NCBI GenBank assembly: GCA_019973155.2
Contig: BPQB01000008.1
Location: forward strand, 620,001-684,000
DNA from: Phanerochaete sordida
Lineage: Eukaryota > Basidiomycota > Agaricomycetes > Polyporales > Phanerochaetaceae
Reading direction: 5' to 3'
Length of the DNA: 64,000 nucleotides
The notes under the pieces are model-generated. The model was given only the letters and a program-made list of their open reading frames with translations. It ran no database searches and was not told the origin of the DNA. The stretch's first letter is position 1, and each line of letters starts with the position of its first letter. Below, in pieces: positions 24,153 to 35,304 of the stretch. Both the position numbers and the translations under genes were made by a program.

Positions 24153-25288
24153 CTACAGGCCTCCGCCCGTCCAGCCGCCGTCAGCGCAGATGACCTGCCC
24201 GCGTCGTCCGTGAGTGCCGCGCCGCAGAGGAAGAGGCCTACGCACCTTGTTCGTCATGTAGCCGTTCTGGACGAGCATGAGCACGATGGAGGCGATCTCG
24301 TCCGGCTTGCCCAGCCTGCCGATCGGGATCCTGGCGCGCAGCTCTGGAGAGGGGTTCGCCATCATGGCAGTATCTGCGAATCCTCAGGAGAAGACGTTCA
24401 GGAGTCACAACTTGAGCGTACCTTCGATGAGGGCCGGCGCGATAGCGTTGCTACACTGCGGTGGGGTGAACGATTGAGAGACAAGACGAAGAGATGGCTC
24501 TTACGATGCCGTCTTTTGCGTAGCGCAGGGAGAGCCAGTGGATCAGTCCGTGCATTGCAGACTTCGAGGAGGCGTAATGGGGGCCGATGACGCCGCCAGT
24601 CACTGAACACACGGAGTGTAAGGAACGGACAGGCTGTGAAGTGCGAGGCGTGCTTACATGCGGCTACACTGCGATGGCTCAAGATGAGCGAATGTACCGC
24701 CAGTCGACGGTCTTCCTTACCTTGAGGTCAGAATAACACGTCCCCACTTTTGCTGTTCCATGTAGGGCACGCAGAGCTGACAAAGCTACAAACACGAACA
24801 GTGAGCCGAGGACGCGATTGCAAGTTACAAACCCCTACGTAGTAGTTCGTGCCAGTGTTGAGCCTCCACGTCTCCTCGAACTCCTGCGGGCTGATATCCC
24901 GGATATCACCTGTCGGGCCGATCTTGCTAAAGCCCGCGCCGTGGTTCCCAAACAGGATGTCTGGATTTCCAAGTGTGCGAACGACGTCGTCGTACAACTG
25001 CTTCGTGGCCTCGTACGTCGACAGGTCAGCCTGGAAGGCCGCAGCCTTCACGCCGTCGTGCTGCGTGAGCTCTGCGACGAGCGCGTCGGCCTTGGCTTTC
25101 GAGGCCTGCGACGAGTGGTGCACGGCAATCGAGCAGCCGTGCTGCGCGAGCATCTTTGCAGTTGCGATGCCGATGCCACCGCTAGAGTGCAGACTTTAGT
25201 CGAGGATTATTGGCTCATTGGACCTGACTTACGTGCATCCGGTGATCAGAGCAAGCTTGCCTTTGGACGAAGTCGTCAGCACGGACAT
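24153..25288 (-). CDS. Short-chain dehydrogenase/reductase (SDR)
   Basis: Eight exons on the minus strand: 25288-25233, 25181-24833, 24785-24721, 24668-24658, 24602-24505, 24455-24422, 24373-24246, 24194-24153; 260 residues, a standard classical-SDR length. Visible motifs: nucleotide-binding ITGCTGGIG near 15-23, NHGAG in the place of NNAG, a Ser near 157 in VILTSS, and active-site Tyr170 and Lys174 in YASSK. The protein ends ICADGGWTGGG, as is usual for this family. The reaction is NAD(P)(H)-dependent oxidation or reduction of an alcohol or ketone; the substrate cannot be deduced. Exon 4 is only 11 bases, and without it neither the Ser-containing strand nor the frame is preserved. Confidence 0.9.
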
Positions 25289-26789
25289 CGTGCAATGTTC
25301 CTAGTAGCCGTGCCAGGAGATGGAGGAAGAGAGAAAGCTCTGTCTGGAGCTTTGCTGCATCTGTCGCAGCTCTTATATCCAGAAACTCGAGCCGGAAGCT
25401 ATTGCGTCACTGCGGCGATCGCTTGATCGTATGGTATCCGGCATGGACGGAAGGACAGTTCCTGCTGCGCTCCGGAGCACCGTAGGCGGAGCGCCCAACA
25501 CAAACATCCACGCGCGAGGCAGAAGGATAATACTGTGGCTTGTACGATACAATTGACGAAGATTTGTCCACGAAATATGCCTTTTTATCATGCAGGGTGA
25601 TCAAACTGCGAACCTGCGCGGTCAGCAGTACATCGCTCCGCTCGGGTTGACGTTAGCTCATAGGCATGCATAGGCGACAAGCATTGCGCGTGATCCCCGC
25701 GAGAGTATTGGTAGCGATACACTGCTTGCCCTACCAGAGAATGTAGTGAGCCCGTATGTATTTCAAAGCATGCGACGATGTCAGAAAGATCAATGCTATG
25801 TCCAATAAACTAGGCGAATCCAAAGATGGCGAGTGAGCTCCTGCGAGTGATCAACACAATCTCCGTATTCCTCTGCATATTTAATGCTGTAGTCACTTGC
25901 GCATTGCTGGGTTGTTTCTCTGAGATCGCCGGATCATCGCTCCTGCTCCCGGCTCACATTTGTTTTTGAGACTCGTGCAGCATTTATGGGTAGAGCCATA
26001 TCAAGAGCAATACAGTTCAAGCTCGCCAATATACATCTTGGACGTAAGACAGACCCAGTTCACTTCCCTCAGTATGTGACAAAATGTGACACGCACGCGC
26101 GAGCCGCTCCGCGGGCGGGGCTGCCGGCGCCTCTTCGTCACACATGCCACTGCCGCCCGTCGAAATGACGCTTGCGAAGCCTACTCCTCGCCCATGGCTG
26201 GGGATGCAAAAAATATGGTCGCATAGATTCGTTGCTATTAAGGCCTCTGATTATTCTACGCGACCAAAATATTTTTAAAGGGGCTTGGACTGCCTCTGAA
26301 TCGGTTAGACTCCCCTCGACCGTCTTTTGGCCCAGAGCGTGACGCCCCAGATCACCTGATACTGATAGATGTGAACTGGGTCTATCTTACGCTATCAGAC
26401 GCTATCTAGCGATACTAGCCGCGTCTGATTTCAGTCACCCAGCTGGTCCTGTAATGAGAAAATGAGGCCTATTTCGATAACTCCCCCAGATGTAAAGATG
26501 CGATTCACATCGCAGCGTGTACGCGCCAAGTACGCGTTGCACATTTTGGTAGCCAGAAATGCTATATAGCCGATGAAGGACTGCGGTCTACTCCACGGCT
26601 TGGCATGTATACAACAAGGATGCTCATATATGGTACGGGCCCTGTCGAATCTGGATGTAGGGCTCTGAGAACGATAATCGGCTTGCGCTCTGGTGTATAG
26701 CTGGACCGCTGATCATCCCGCCATTGTATATATAAGACGTGCACGCTGTGGATGATCCTGATCGCGCGAGGTGCATCTTCACCGCAGCA
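25289..26789. other. Intergenic
   Basis: About 1.5 kb with no convincing gene. It contains the SDR promoter and an imperfect inverted repeat at 26208-26276. Confidence 0.5.
25372..25380 (-). promoter_or_regulatory. TATA box of the SDR gene
   Basis: Read on the minus strand as GGATATAAG, about 85-90 bases upstream of the ATG at 25288. Confidence 0.45.
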
Positions 26790-28426
26790 ATGGATGACTC
26801 CAGCGAAACCAAGTACGCACTCATGGTGAAAACAAATGGAGCAGCTGGCGCAATGGCGTATTTCGCCATTGAAGCCGTTCTATTTGGTGCGCATATTGCT
26901 AAAAGTTCATGGCACAACATCTGATTGGTGACCAGGTGTTTACACGGTCTTGGCGGCATTTCTGACTCTCGGATTCTGGTACGTCGGACCTAGCGCTTTC
27001 CTAAGATCTAGTCACAATCAAAGCCTGACACAGGCCCGTAGGCACAAAGGCAGAAGTGCGACACGTCAAAAGCAGCTTATCGTCTTTCTTTGTGTTCTGA
27101 TGTATGCCGACACCACCGTACACTTTGGCATTATGTCTGCATATATCTCTGGAAATCTCGATCCACTGAACAACAACTGTCCGCCCAAGTCTCAAGCAAG
27201 GATTTGCGCACAAGGACCTTCCATAGCTTCCAAAACACTGGGAATAAACGTCAGTAAATTCTCCACTCAATCGTCCTGCTCTATTGACCGTTCTCATGCC
27301 CAAAAAATTTGACGATTGTCCTCAGTGATGTGATCGTAATCTGGAGAGCATTGGTGCTCTGGCCCCGCCAAAGAGTCGTCCAGACGTTGTCCGCGCTGCT
27401 TCTGCTCGGGACTTTGGGTACTTTCTCTCTCTCCGGCTTAAGCGAGATAGCTGACTCTACGCAGCTACCCTGGCTTATGGTGCCTTGGCAAAAACATCGC
27501 TACTGGATGGGGCGTCACTATTTCTCGGGATACTCCTTTCATGTGTGACAAATGTTTGGACTACCGCACTCATATTTTGGAAGACATGATACGGTCACCC
27601 AAACATCCATGATTCAGTTCTACAGCTCACCTAATTTTGCGATGCTAACACATTAGGACGCATGGCCATAGCATGAGGCAAGGATTCAATCGCGTATTCC
27701 CGCGTACAGTCGCGGAGCAGATACTACTTTTATTTGTCGAGTGTGGCTTAATTTATACCTCAATGTGGGTAAGTAGTACCGTCGTGCCCTCCCATCATGA
27801 GGATATCTTGGTATTAATTGTTACATGACCAGATATTTCTCGCAGCGGCCAAGGCATACCTGCTGTGGGAAACCACACGTTTTATCGGCATGCTACCGAG
27901 TGGAGCCAATCCAGGAAACAGCCTTCCGTCTTTGGCAGACTTTAGCAAGATAAACAACACCAGATCGCTTCGTTTATACTGGCCAATCTACTATATAATG
28001 CAAGGTCCTCTTATCGAGCTTGTGGTACGTGCTATTTGCCGTTTGGAAACCTACATCTCATGTCCTCAATATTTCATTGAACAGAGCATCTATCCCATGC
28101 TTGTAATCCTCCTCGTCGAGCGCACGTCCTCGTACTACACTCGCACGCTCCAAATTGAGAGCAAGCCTGCCACTTGGCGTCCATCTCCAATATCGAGGCG
28201 TAGGGCCCTGTCGATCACTGGCGCGGATGATTTCGATATTGAAGCCACTAGCGCTGCATTGGGAGATGTCCCCTTGGATCCAGAGGCAGATCAGGTGCCC
28301 AGACGGCCTATGGATGCAACTCTTTCTCTTGTCAGTCGTGTTCACTACGTCGCATTGCCTAGTGATAAGACGTACCAATCGGGCTCCCTGCGCAGTGCAT
28401 TTCATGTTCAGTCATTGTCGGAGTGA
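26790..28426 (+). CDS. Multi-pass (about seven-span) membrane protein gene, probably decayed
   Basis: Recognisable exons: 26790-26886, 26936-26978, 27042 to about 27187-27276, 27326-27417, 27465-27588, 27657-27768, 27833-28024, 28085-28426. Hydrophobic segments include VYTVLAAFLTLGF, IVFLCVLMYADTTVHF, DVIVIWRALVLW, ASLFLGILLSCVTNVW, AEQILLLFVECGLIY and IYPMLVILLVE. This is the layout of unnamed Agaricomycete membrane proteins with a DxVVIWR motif, followed by a polar tail. Two defects appear. The exon 3/4 junction has no donor that keeps frame with the only acceptor. The expected donor after exon 5 reads AT (27589-27590) instead of GT, leading to a TGA at 27587. It is either a pseudogene or uses unusual splicing. 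Function unknown. Confidence 0.55.
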
Positions 28427-28684
28427 CACGCTAGAGGGTCCGCACTCATGTATATAATTTAAGCACGCATCGCAGCACGTTGTGTAATATGACGATCGCT
28501 TTGTACCGCCACTGAACATAGAAAGATGCTGATCATCTGAGCCTGAGCCAATAGAACAACCTACAATCTATGTATGAAGCCGTCATGCACCCGCGTACAC
28601 ATTACGGGCGATCGATGTATACATCATGCATGTTACGGATGTACTCTCTCGCAAAGACTCTGTACCTTCCGCTTCGTTTGATCA

Positions 28685-29985
28685 CTAGCAGCCCGGAGGC
28701 AGCTCGAACAGCGCCGGCAGGTCGTCCCAAAGCCTCTGCGCGTCCATCCGCAGGATCTCCGCGACCCACCATCGGCACGGCACGCACATCCCTTCGACCT
28801 CTTTCGCCGGGGTCGCGGCACTCGTGAGCTTCTCTTGGAGCCGCCGGAGGTGCGCCAGCGGGTCCACGCAGAAACTCGGCACCCCCTCCCGCTCGCTGCC
28901 GCCCATCCTCAGCTTCTCCGCGACGCGCGCCGCCCACGCCCTGATCTGTGGCTCACACGGCCAGCTCTCGCGCGCATCGCCCCAACCCATGATGCTCCAG
29001 CGCATCCCATGGCAGCTCTGCCACGGGAGCGCATACCCGCGCGGCGTGCTCGCACGCACGAGGCGGTCGGGGAGCGCGCGCAGGTACGCCGCGGTCCGCG
29101 CACGGAGGCGTTCGCGCCCGCCTACGAGCGCGGCAAACGCGGGCGGGTCGAGCGCGGGGTGCACGACGCGCCTCGCCTCCGTACGTCGGAAGGCGTCGTA
29201 CTCGAGAAAGGGCGACGCGTAGAAGACGCGGTTCAGGTCGTAGAAGGCGCTGCGCAGCGCGTGCGGGATGTGCAGCTCGAGCGCCAGGCGGGCGGCGAGG
29301 GCTAGGTGGGCAGGGGTAAAGAGTGTGTGATTAGCGGGGGCGGTGCACGCGTGGCGTAGGAAGGCGTCGTACCCGGGTCTGGGACGTGGTTGTTGATGTC
29401 CCATGTCTGCCACTTCTCGCTGCCCATCATCGTGTCGGCGTGGTCGTGTGCTGCCTTCACGTTGGCTGCCGTGATGTCCTCGGCCTGGTACCAGTGGTCG
29501 AGATCCATGGGCCAATCGTCCTCGAATATCTGGGATAGTGTCGTCCATATGTCGGTCATCATGTACTTCTTCGCCAGTCTGAGGGGACCGGCCATGGTCT
29601 CGAGAGTCCTGGCATCGCGATGCCGTCGTGGAATCTCTCTGAAGAACAAAATGAACATGTGAGTTCAATTTAAAGAAGACGTGAGCGGACAGATTCACAA
29701 GTAATCGTAAAGCAACCTGAGAAGGTCGCGCACGTCTTGCCAGTCGTCTGGCAGCGTTACAGCGGGGATGCCATCGAGGTACTCGTCCGGTACGCTCCCC
29801 GGCATCCCGAACATCTGCTGGAACGGCTCAGAGCGACGGGCGAGGACACTCTGGTGGCAGCGGAAGCTGTGGACGGGGCCATCCCGGCGCCCGCGCCCTG
29901 GGATGTCGGCCCCAGGTCCCGCCAGGATGACGAGGTTCCCGTCCGCAAAGTTGATGTGCTCGTCTTCGATAGTGGGCTTGCTCAT
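28685..29985 (-). CDS. BTB/POZ domain protein B1
   Basis: Three exons on the minus strand: 29985-29699, 29638-29373, 29301-28685; 389 residues. BTB fold at about 11-95 (DGNLVILAGPG, FRCHQSVLARRSEPFQQMF, LPDDWQDVRDLLRLLYDYL). Exon 2 carries the family helix GPLRLAKKYMM and WP...W aromatic pairs. The C-terminal domain ends with a CVPCRWWV Cys pair and an aromatic WDDLP. BTB domains dimerise and often bind Cullin-3, but no adaptor motif is proven here. Introns fall after the BTB domain (phase 2) and after the PDP motif (phase 1), as in B2-B10. It lacks the N-terminal KKRK motif of the B4-B7 group and is one of the more diverged members, beside B2. Confidence 0.85.
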
Positions 29986-30477
29986 GCTGCTCTGTGGTAC
30001 GCATCAGAGCAGCATCTTCGCGAGCGAAAGTATGTCTGCAGAGCGAGAAAAATGGGTTGCTCAGACGGCACACGTGACAAACCAGACCGGAGTGAGATGA
30101 TGCAGGATGCTTACTAGTGGCGCAACCCGACGGGTCCTCGTGTCTCAGCGATAGATATCGAAGCTCTAGACAAAGCGGAATAGGTCTGGTGAGTGCTGCG
30201 TAAAGGCTCGACGTCGCGCCCATTCCCTTTTATGGCGCGTACAGGTGTCTGCGGCGGCTCAACCTCATGTCCATATCGCTGCATTGCGATGCCAGCATCT
30301 TCACGTGTAGCGGAGAGAACCAATCGTTTCTGAATATCGTTGGCATTGCTGACGTGCGAAGTCGAATACATGTAGCGAATCATGCAGGCTGTTTCAGACG
30401 AGGGCATTCTGGAATCGGCACCAAGAGAAAGGTAATGAGCAACGAGCAGCGAGCATGGGACAAAGCGCACCGTCAAG
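29986..30477. other. Intergenic between B1 and B2
   Basis: Upstream of B1 and downstream of B2. No gene seen and no clear copy of the GGGCGCATCA motif. Confidence 0.45.
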
Positions 30478-31734
30478 CTACTCTTTCACGCCAAAATAGC
30501 TCGCTAGCTCTTCCCACAACTTCTCAGTCTCCGACTGCACCATTTGTGCGACTTGCGCTCGGCACCACGTGCACATTCCATGGAACACCTCTGCCGGTAT
30601 GGCGGAATTCATCAGCCTCGTTCTGACCCGACGCAGGTGCGTGAGCGGATCCACGAAGATGTTCTGCGTATAGTCCCTGGGTAGAATGTCCAAGCGCAAG
30701 GCGTCCGCTTGCTCCTTCGCCCATGCTCGGATGCAGGGTTCGCACGTCTGCGGATCGTCACTAGGATGCCTAAGGTCGGCTGTCCCCGCGATCTGCGGGC
30801 CGTCGCAGTGGCCCCGCAGACGGCCTGCGAAGTGGGTCGCGTTGCTTGGCAGGGTCCGCAGCATGTACGTCACATGGCCTCGCACTCGCTCGCGGCCGCG
30901 CGTGAACTGCAGTGCGGTCTGTGCGTCGAACGGTAGCTCATACACGCTGCGAAAATCGACGCGCCCTGTGGGCTCGTCTTCAGGCCACGGGTCAAGCGCA
31001 AAGTATATCCGGTTGAGGTCGTAAAATGCTGCGGGAAGTACTTGCGGGATGTCGAGCTCCGTAGCGAGCCCAATGAGAGCAACTATACGGCAGTCAGACC
31101 ATTGAACTGGAACATTGATATGTATGTGGTTGCGTACCGGGATCTTGGAAATGTTTCGTTACGTCCCACTGCCACCAGCTGTCGTTAGGGTTTTCGCGAC
31201 TGGCAACTTCCTCCGCCTTCTTCACAATCTCGGCGGTGAGATCTTCCGTGACGTACCAGTCTTCGAGGCGCGCTGGCCAGTCTTCTTCGAGGATCGGTAA
31301 GAGGGTGTCCCAGACATCGGCCATCATATACTTCTTGGAAAGGCGGAGCGGGCCGCAGACCGTTTGAAGCGTCGTGGGGTCTCGACGTCTACGAGGGACG
31401 ACACTGAGAGAACAACGGCGTTAACCAAGAACGGGACTTCGTCGTCGAACTGCGGCACGTACAGCGAACCGTAGATTAGTCTGAGCAGATCGCGTATGTC
31501 ATTCCAGTCGTCTGGGAGGGACATCTTGGGTACCCCGTCAATAGAGCCATCCTCCGGGCTACCGGGTATTCCGAACATTTGTCGGAACACCTCCGAGCGG
31601 CTCGCGAGGACTCCTTTGTGACACTTGAAGCCGTGGAGGACGGGTCCGGGACCAGCGAGAATCACGGTATTGCCGTCGTCAAAGTTGATGAATTCGTCCA
31701 TAATGACTTCCAAGTCATTCTTGTCTTCGTCCAT
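30478..31734 (-). CDS. BTB/POZ domain protein B2
   Basis: Three exons on the minus strand: 31734-31463, 31403-31138, 31082-30478; 380 residues. BTB region at about 14-91 (DDGNTVILAGPG, FKCHKGVLASRSEVFRQMF, LPDDWNDIRDLLRLIYGSL). Then GPLRLSKKYMM and the C-terminal module with CTWCRAQVAQMV and WEELASYF. Exon 2 is 266 bases, exactly as in B1, so the two are nearest relatives and probably tandem duplicates, although now clearly diverged. Presumed protein-protein adaptor; partner unknown. An acidic N-terminus (MDEDKNDLEV) replaces the basic one of other members. Confidence 0.85.
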
Positions 31735-32450
31735 GATACGCTTCGATGAGTTAGAACGGTACTAGGCCCAAGGAAAGCTCCTGAAGACTGAGGATTTCAC
31801 TTTCGTTCATGAGCAAGGCGATGCGCAACAGAGACGCAGGGCTCGGTACGAGCCAAAGCATACTTACATAAGTAGTTGTAGAAGATATTTTGAAGAGTTC
31901 GACCTAGGCTTCACCCGTGTTGCGAGAGGAAGATGGGCGTACGAGCGAGAAACCCGGAGGGCGCCAAAGTTCTATAAACGGCACCAGGCGGGTACGGTTT
32001 TGATGCGCCCTATCCCAAAACGTACGACGGCGGGCCAAGCTTTGCACTTTGCCAGCGACAACCATGAGCAGGTCCTCAAGCCCAAGTTTTGTCTCGTTTC
32101 AAGGCGTGTCATCTATTTGATTTGTCTCGTACAGCAGCAGCGTCCGCATGTCAGACGATCTTCCCCTACCCGGAGAGTTCATGGCTGGTCGACTCTTTCC
32201 CCAGGTTGAATGAAGCGAGCGTGACGCAAATCCTGGCCTGCTAGTGTCTTTCACATCCGTAAAAACCGTTATTACTTCCAGCTAATGTCACTTGAGCTTG
32301 CTAGGCAGGCTGTCGATCGTATCTTCGTGGCGCAACATGGCTCCTGTGTTTCACTGCGTGGGCAGCCAAAGACAGGAGTAGCTTCCAGCGTTCTACCACA
32401 CACACCGCGGCGGACATCATTCTTCGCACCGCGAGCATATACAACTCAGA
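31735..32450. other. Divergent promoter region B2/B3
   Basis: Contains a perfect TGATGCGCCC at 32001-32010 in the orientation of B3. No gene seen. Confidence 0.45.
32001..32010 (+). promoter_or_regulatory. BTB-upstream decamer, B3 copy
   Basis: TGATGCGCCC on the coding strand, 441 bases upstream of the B3 ATG. This is farther than the 140-175 bases seen at other BTB genes, so the link to B3 is less certain. Confidence 0.35.
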
Positions 32451-33422
32451 ATGGCTGACATGCAGGTCACAGCGGAGGACGCTGTAACAGCGCCGGTACA
32501 TATGCTGCGAAGCGACTCGGGCTGCGACACCACCGCCGAGGACTTACCGGAGGCTACGACGCAGCAAGAGGCACACGGAGAGGCAAGCTCACGCGCCATA
32601 ATTCGCGACGGCCACATCTGGTTCGACGACGGCAACCTTGTCGTCCGCGCAGGATCTGGTGACGGCGCGCTGCACGCGTTCCGGTGCCACAGCTCCGTCC
32701 TCGCCGCGCGCTCGCCCGTCTTCAGGGCGATGTTCCAGCTGCCGTACACCTCAGGCGAACCCACAAACGGAGGTCAGTGTGTCGACCTGCCCGACGACTG
32801 GGAGGACGTGCAGGCCCTGCTAAAGTTCCTCTACGGTTTCTCGTGAGCCCCTTTCTGCCTGGCGCGCGCTGCTCGCACTGACCGCAACGCAGGGACGTGG
32901 TGCCCGCGCGAAAGCGCGACCCCGCCACCTTCAAGATCATCGCCGGCCCGCTGCGCCTCGCCGCCAAGTACGAGATGGACAGCGTCCTGCAGCAGCTCGT
33001 GCCCGTGCTCGAGCGCGACTGGCCGAGCCGTTACGAAGACTGGGCGCTCATCGAGGCAGAGGCTGCGCTGCGCCGCCATGCGCGCTTTGCGCAGGACACC
33101 TCCTTCAGAGACGTGACCCAGGACCCAGGTGAGCCACCCTACCCTCGCGCAGGTGAGCACGCTGACACGCACACCAGCGGCGGTACTGCAGCTCGCGCAG
33201 CGACTCGGCCTGCGTAGCATGCTCCCCGCGGCGTTCTACGAGCTGAGCCGCGCAAATTTCGACGTGGAGCCCGCGCTCTACAAGCCGCACGCCGACATCG
33301 CGCTGCTCTCGCGTGCCGACCTCGTCCGGCTCGTCCTTGGGCGTGAGCGCCTCGCGGACCACGCCGGGCACATCGGCTCGCGGCTCTTTACCCTCGTCAT
33401 CCATGCGCACGGCCGCATCTAG
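32451..33422 (+). CDS. BTB/POZ domain protein B3, truncated by a transposon
   Basis: Exons 32451-32842, 32893-33128 and 33178-33422, ending at a TAG made by the first three bases of the inserted element (33420-33422); 290 residues. BTB region at about 60-130 (FDDGNLVVRAG, FRCHSSVLAARSPVF, LPDDWEDVQALLKFLYGFS), then GPLRLAAKYEMDS and LPAAFYELSR. The C-terminal Cys module is cut off and lies at 34996-35304, still in frame with the codon before the insertion. The uninterrupted gene would code 392 residues, like its relatives. The truncated product may keep BTB dimerisation without the C-terminal domain. Confidence 0.8.
33412..33419 (+). repeat. Target-site duplication, left copy
   Basis: GCCGCATC directly before the element; the same 8 bases follow it at 34988-34995. 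An 8-base duplication is the hallmark of hAT-superfamily insertion. Confidence 0.85.
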
Positions 33423-33426
33423 TGGT

Positions 33427-33640
33427 TGAGGGTCCGGTCCGGTCCAGTCCTCTTGAAGATTTTGCCAGGACCGGGACCAGGACTGCATGTAGGACCAGGA
33501 CCGATAAAGCAGGACCGGACTACGATCCGGTCCTGGTCCTATGCGGTCCTACACGCAGTCCAAGACCGGTCAGAACTGGTCCAGGACCGAGTATGTCCAG
33601 GACCGGTTCAGACTGGTTCAGACCGGTCCAGGGAGCTAAT
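33427..33640. repeat. Left subterminal GGACC-type repeats of the hAT-like element
   Basis: Many copies of AGGACCGG, GGTCCAGGACCG and their complements in both orientations within about 210 bases. In known hAT elements, subterminal repeats are transposase-binding sites. Confidence 0.7.
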
Positions 33641-34784
33641 GTCACGACAGCTGTAGGGTCCAGGGAATATTTTACCAAGGTTCGGTAGTTGGCGGGCGAT
33701 TGCTAGAGCTATGTCATGAACGTGTCAAGTTGTACATATAGATTAAGGTGAATTCTTCATACTATTACGCACTTCCCTCGAAAGTAAGTAATGCATTTGT
33801 TATCGTCCCTTACCCCTGCTCCACGCCCTTGCCCCCACTCCGCTCCTTTTATATGTTTTCGACTGTCTTCCCACGATTTTGCTTCTGCAGGTCGCCTGCT
33901 CTCTGCCCCTCGGTGCTGACCGTTTATGTGTGCTGCCGTATCCTCGTTATGCCATGCCTAGCCCTGTCTTCTCTTTTCAGCACCGTAGTACAACCTCGAT
34001 CGACTTGGAACGCCGCCGCTGCATCGGGCACTCCCCGATCCGCGCCACTCAGGTGGCCTTTCGTGTTCGCACATGCACTGCTGCCTGCAGGCCCTCATAC
34101 GTAGCGTAGCGAAGTAACCTCTTGTATATTATCCCTTTTACAAGTTCCTGGGCACCTGGAATATATGGGCCGCTTTTCCGTGCATTTCGTTCGCCATAGC
34201 GACTGGTTTCTCAATTATAAGGGCCAAATAAGCCGTAGCCAGTACAATAGCACTATGAAGGAGATACTGAGAGACTCAAAGTATATTCTGCGGCCCTCTA
34301 CAGCTAGATGGAGGCACAACAAGCCTCGGTGACTGCATGGCTGGCCTTGAGAATGATATCGTGCGCGGCGTTCCAGCGAGAGCGCGGAGCAGCTCTGCTA
34401 GCCTCTCAAAGGTATTTAAACGCGTCGAAACCTACAGCAGCATCGCAGGGAGGGCCCATGATCGTAGATGGCGTGGAGATAGTGAAAAAACGCGCACTTA
34501 AGTCGTAGACTCCCAGGAGATACTGCACATGATCTTTCACTCCAAGGAGCCCCAGGAAGACCCAGTCCTGAACCTCCTAGTCCTGAAGATCGACCACCGC
34601 ATTCATCTCATGATCGTGATCTGCCCCGCTCACGTAAGTGAGGATGTTATGTGACTGGCAGTGTAGACGCTGAGAAGCCGTAGTACCTACCTCAGATCCA
34701 CTGCCAGGTCTTCTAGACGTAAGTCAAGAGAGCTTGAAGATGCTCTCTCGTTGCGTCGGATGTCGACGGGGTGGCAGACGCGGG

Positions 34785-34975
34785 CGCAGGACCGGTCTTG
34801 ATTGGACGGTCCAGGACTGGTCACGACCGGTCCTCCTCGGTCCTGAAAAAATCGGCGTCGTTCAGGACCGAGGACTGGGACTGGGACCGGACTGACTAGG
34901 ACTGGGACCGTTCCCAGTCCTGTTCAGTCCGGTCTCGGTCCAAATCCCGGTCCCATGCGGTCCTTAGGACCGGAC
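34785..34975. repeat. Right subterminal GGACC-type repeats of the hAT-like element
   Basis: Mirror of the left zone, with repeated GGACCGGTC, GGTCCTGAA and GGACTGGGAC-type units in both orientations up to the right terminal repeat. Confidence 0.7.
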
Positions 34976-34987
34976 CCTCGACCACTA

Positions 34988-34995
34988 GCCGCATC
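34988..34995 (+). repeat. Target-site duplication, right copy
   Basis: GCCGCATC directly after the element, identical to 33412-33419. Confidence 0.85.
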
Positions 34996-35304
34996 CTCGA
35001 CGGGCACGCGCGCTGCGGACGTGGCGAAGGGTACGATCTGTCGATGTGCGACGCGCAGACGTGCGTGCTGGAGATTTTCCACAAGCTCCAGGATCGCCTC
35101 CGCGAGCGCTCGAAGTGGCTCGAGCGCGATCCGCTGCAGGAGATTGGCCTGCTCATCGAGAATTTTGGGGTGGGCAGCCCGGGTGTTGTGGAGAACTCGT
35201 GCTACAACTGCCGGGACACGCTGGAAACGATGCTGCACAAACAGGCGAAGATGCTTTGGAACAAGCTGCCGGAGTATTTCGACCTGGAGTTACTCCAGCT
35301 TTGA
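34996..35304 (+). pseudogene. Severed C-terminal part of B3
   Basis: 103 codons including the stop, in frame with the B3 codon before the insertion, with no internal stop. It encodes the family C-terminal module: a Cys-rich start (ARCGRG, MCDAQTC), a helix ERDPLQEIGLLIENF, the Cys pair CYNCRD, and WNKLPEYFDL. It has no start of its own and would be expressed only by read-through, splicing or element excision. Confidence 0.75.

Larger units (their letters stand above)
33420..34987. mobile_element. Non-autonomous hAT-like DNA transposon
   Basis: A 1,568-base element flanked by perfect 8-base duplications (GCCGCATC). Terminal inverted repeats of 21 bases, 33420-33440 and 34967-34987, start TAGTGG and differ at one position (TAGTGGT then T or C, then GAGGGTCC). 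Subterminal zones of about 200 bases at each end are packed with GGACCGG/CCGGTCC-type repeats. The interior has no frame resembling a transposase; the longest, about 118 codons at 33748-34104, is not protein-like. Mobilisation would need a transposase encoded elsewhere. It lies inside the last exon of B3. The near-identical repeats and intact duplications suggest a fairly recent insertion. Confidence 0.88.

Noticed and set aside
33427..33640. Regularly repeated GGACC units as a CRISPR-like array
   Set aside because: Units are in both orientations, unevenly spaced and without spacers, inside a transposon end in a eukaryotic genome.
33748..34104. 118-codon frame inside the hAT-like element as a transposase remnant
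   Set aside because: No catalytic motifs or hAT dimerisation sequence; composition is Cys/Phe/Pro-rich and AT-ending, unlike coding sequence here.
33413..34995. Reading the insertion as having a 6-base duplication with CTAG ends
   Set aside because: Starting the element at TAGTGG gives a perfect 8-base duplication and equally good terminal repeats, which fits hAT better.
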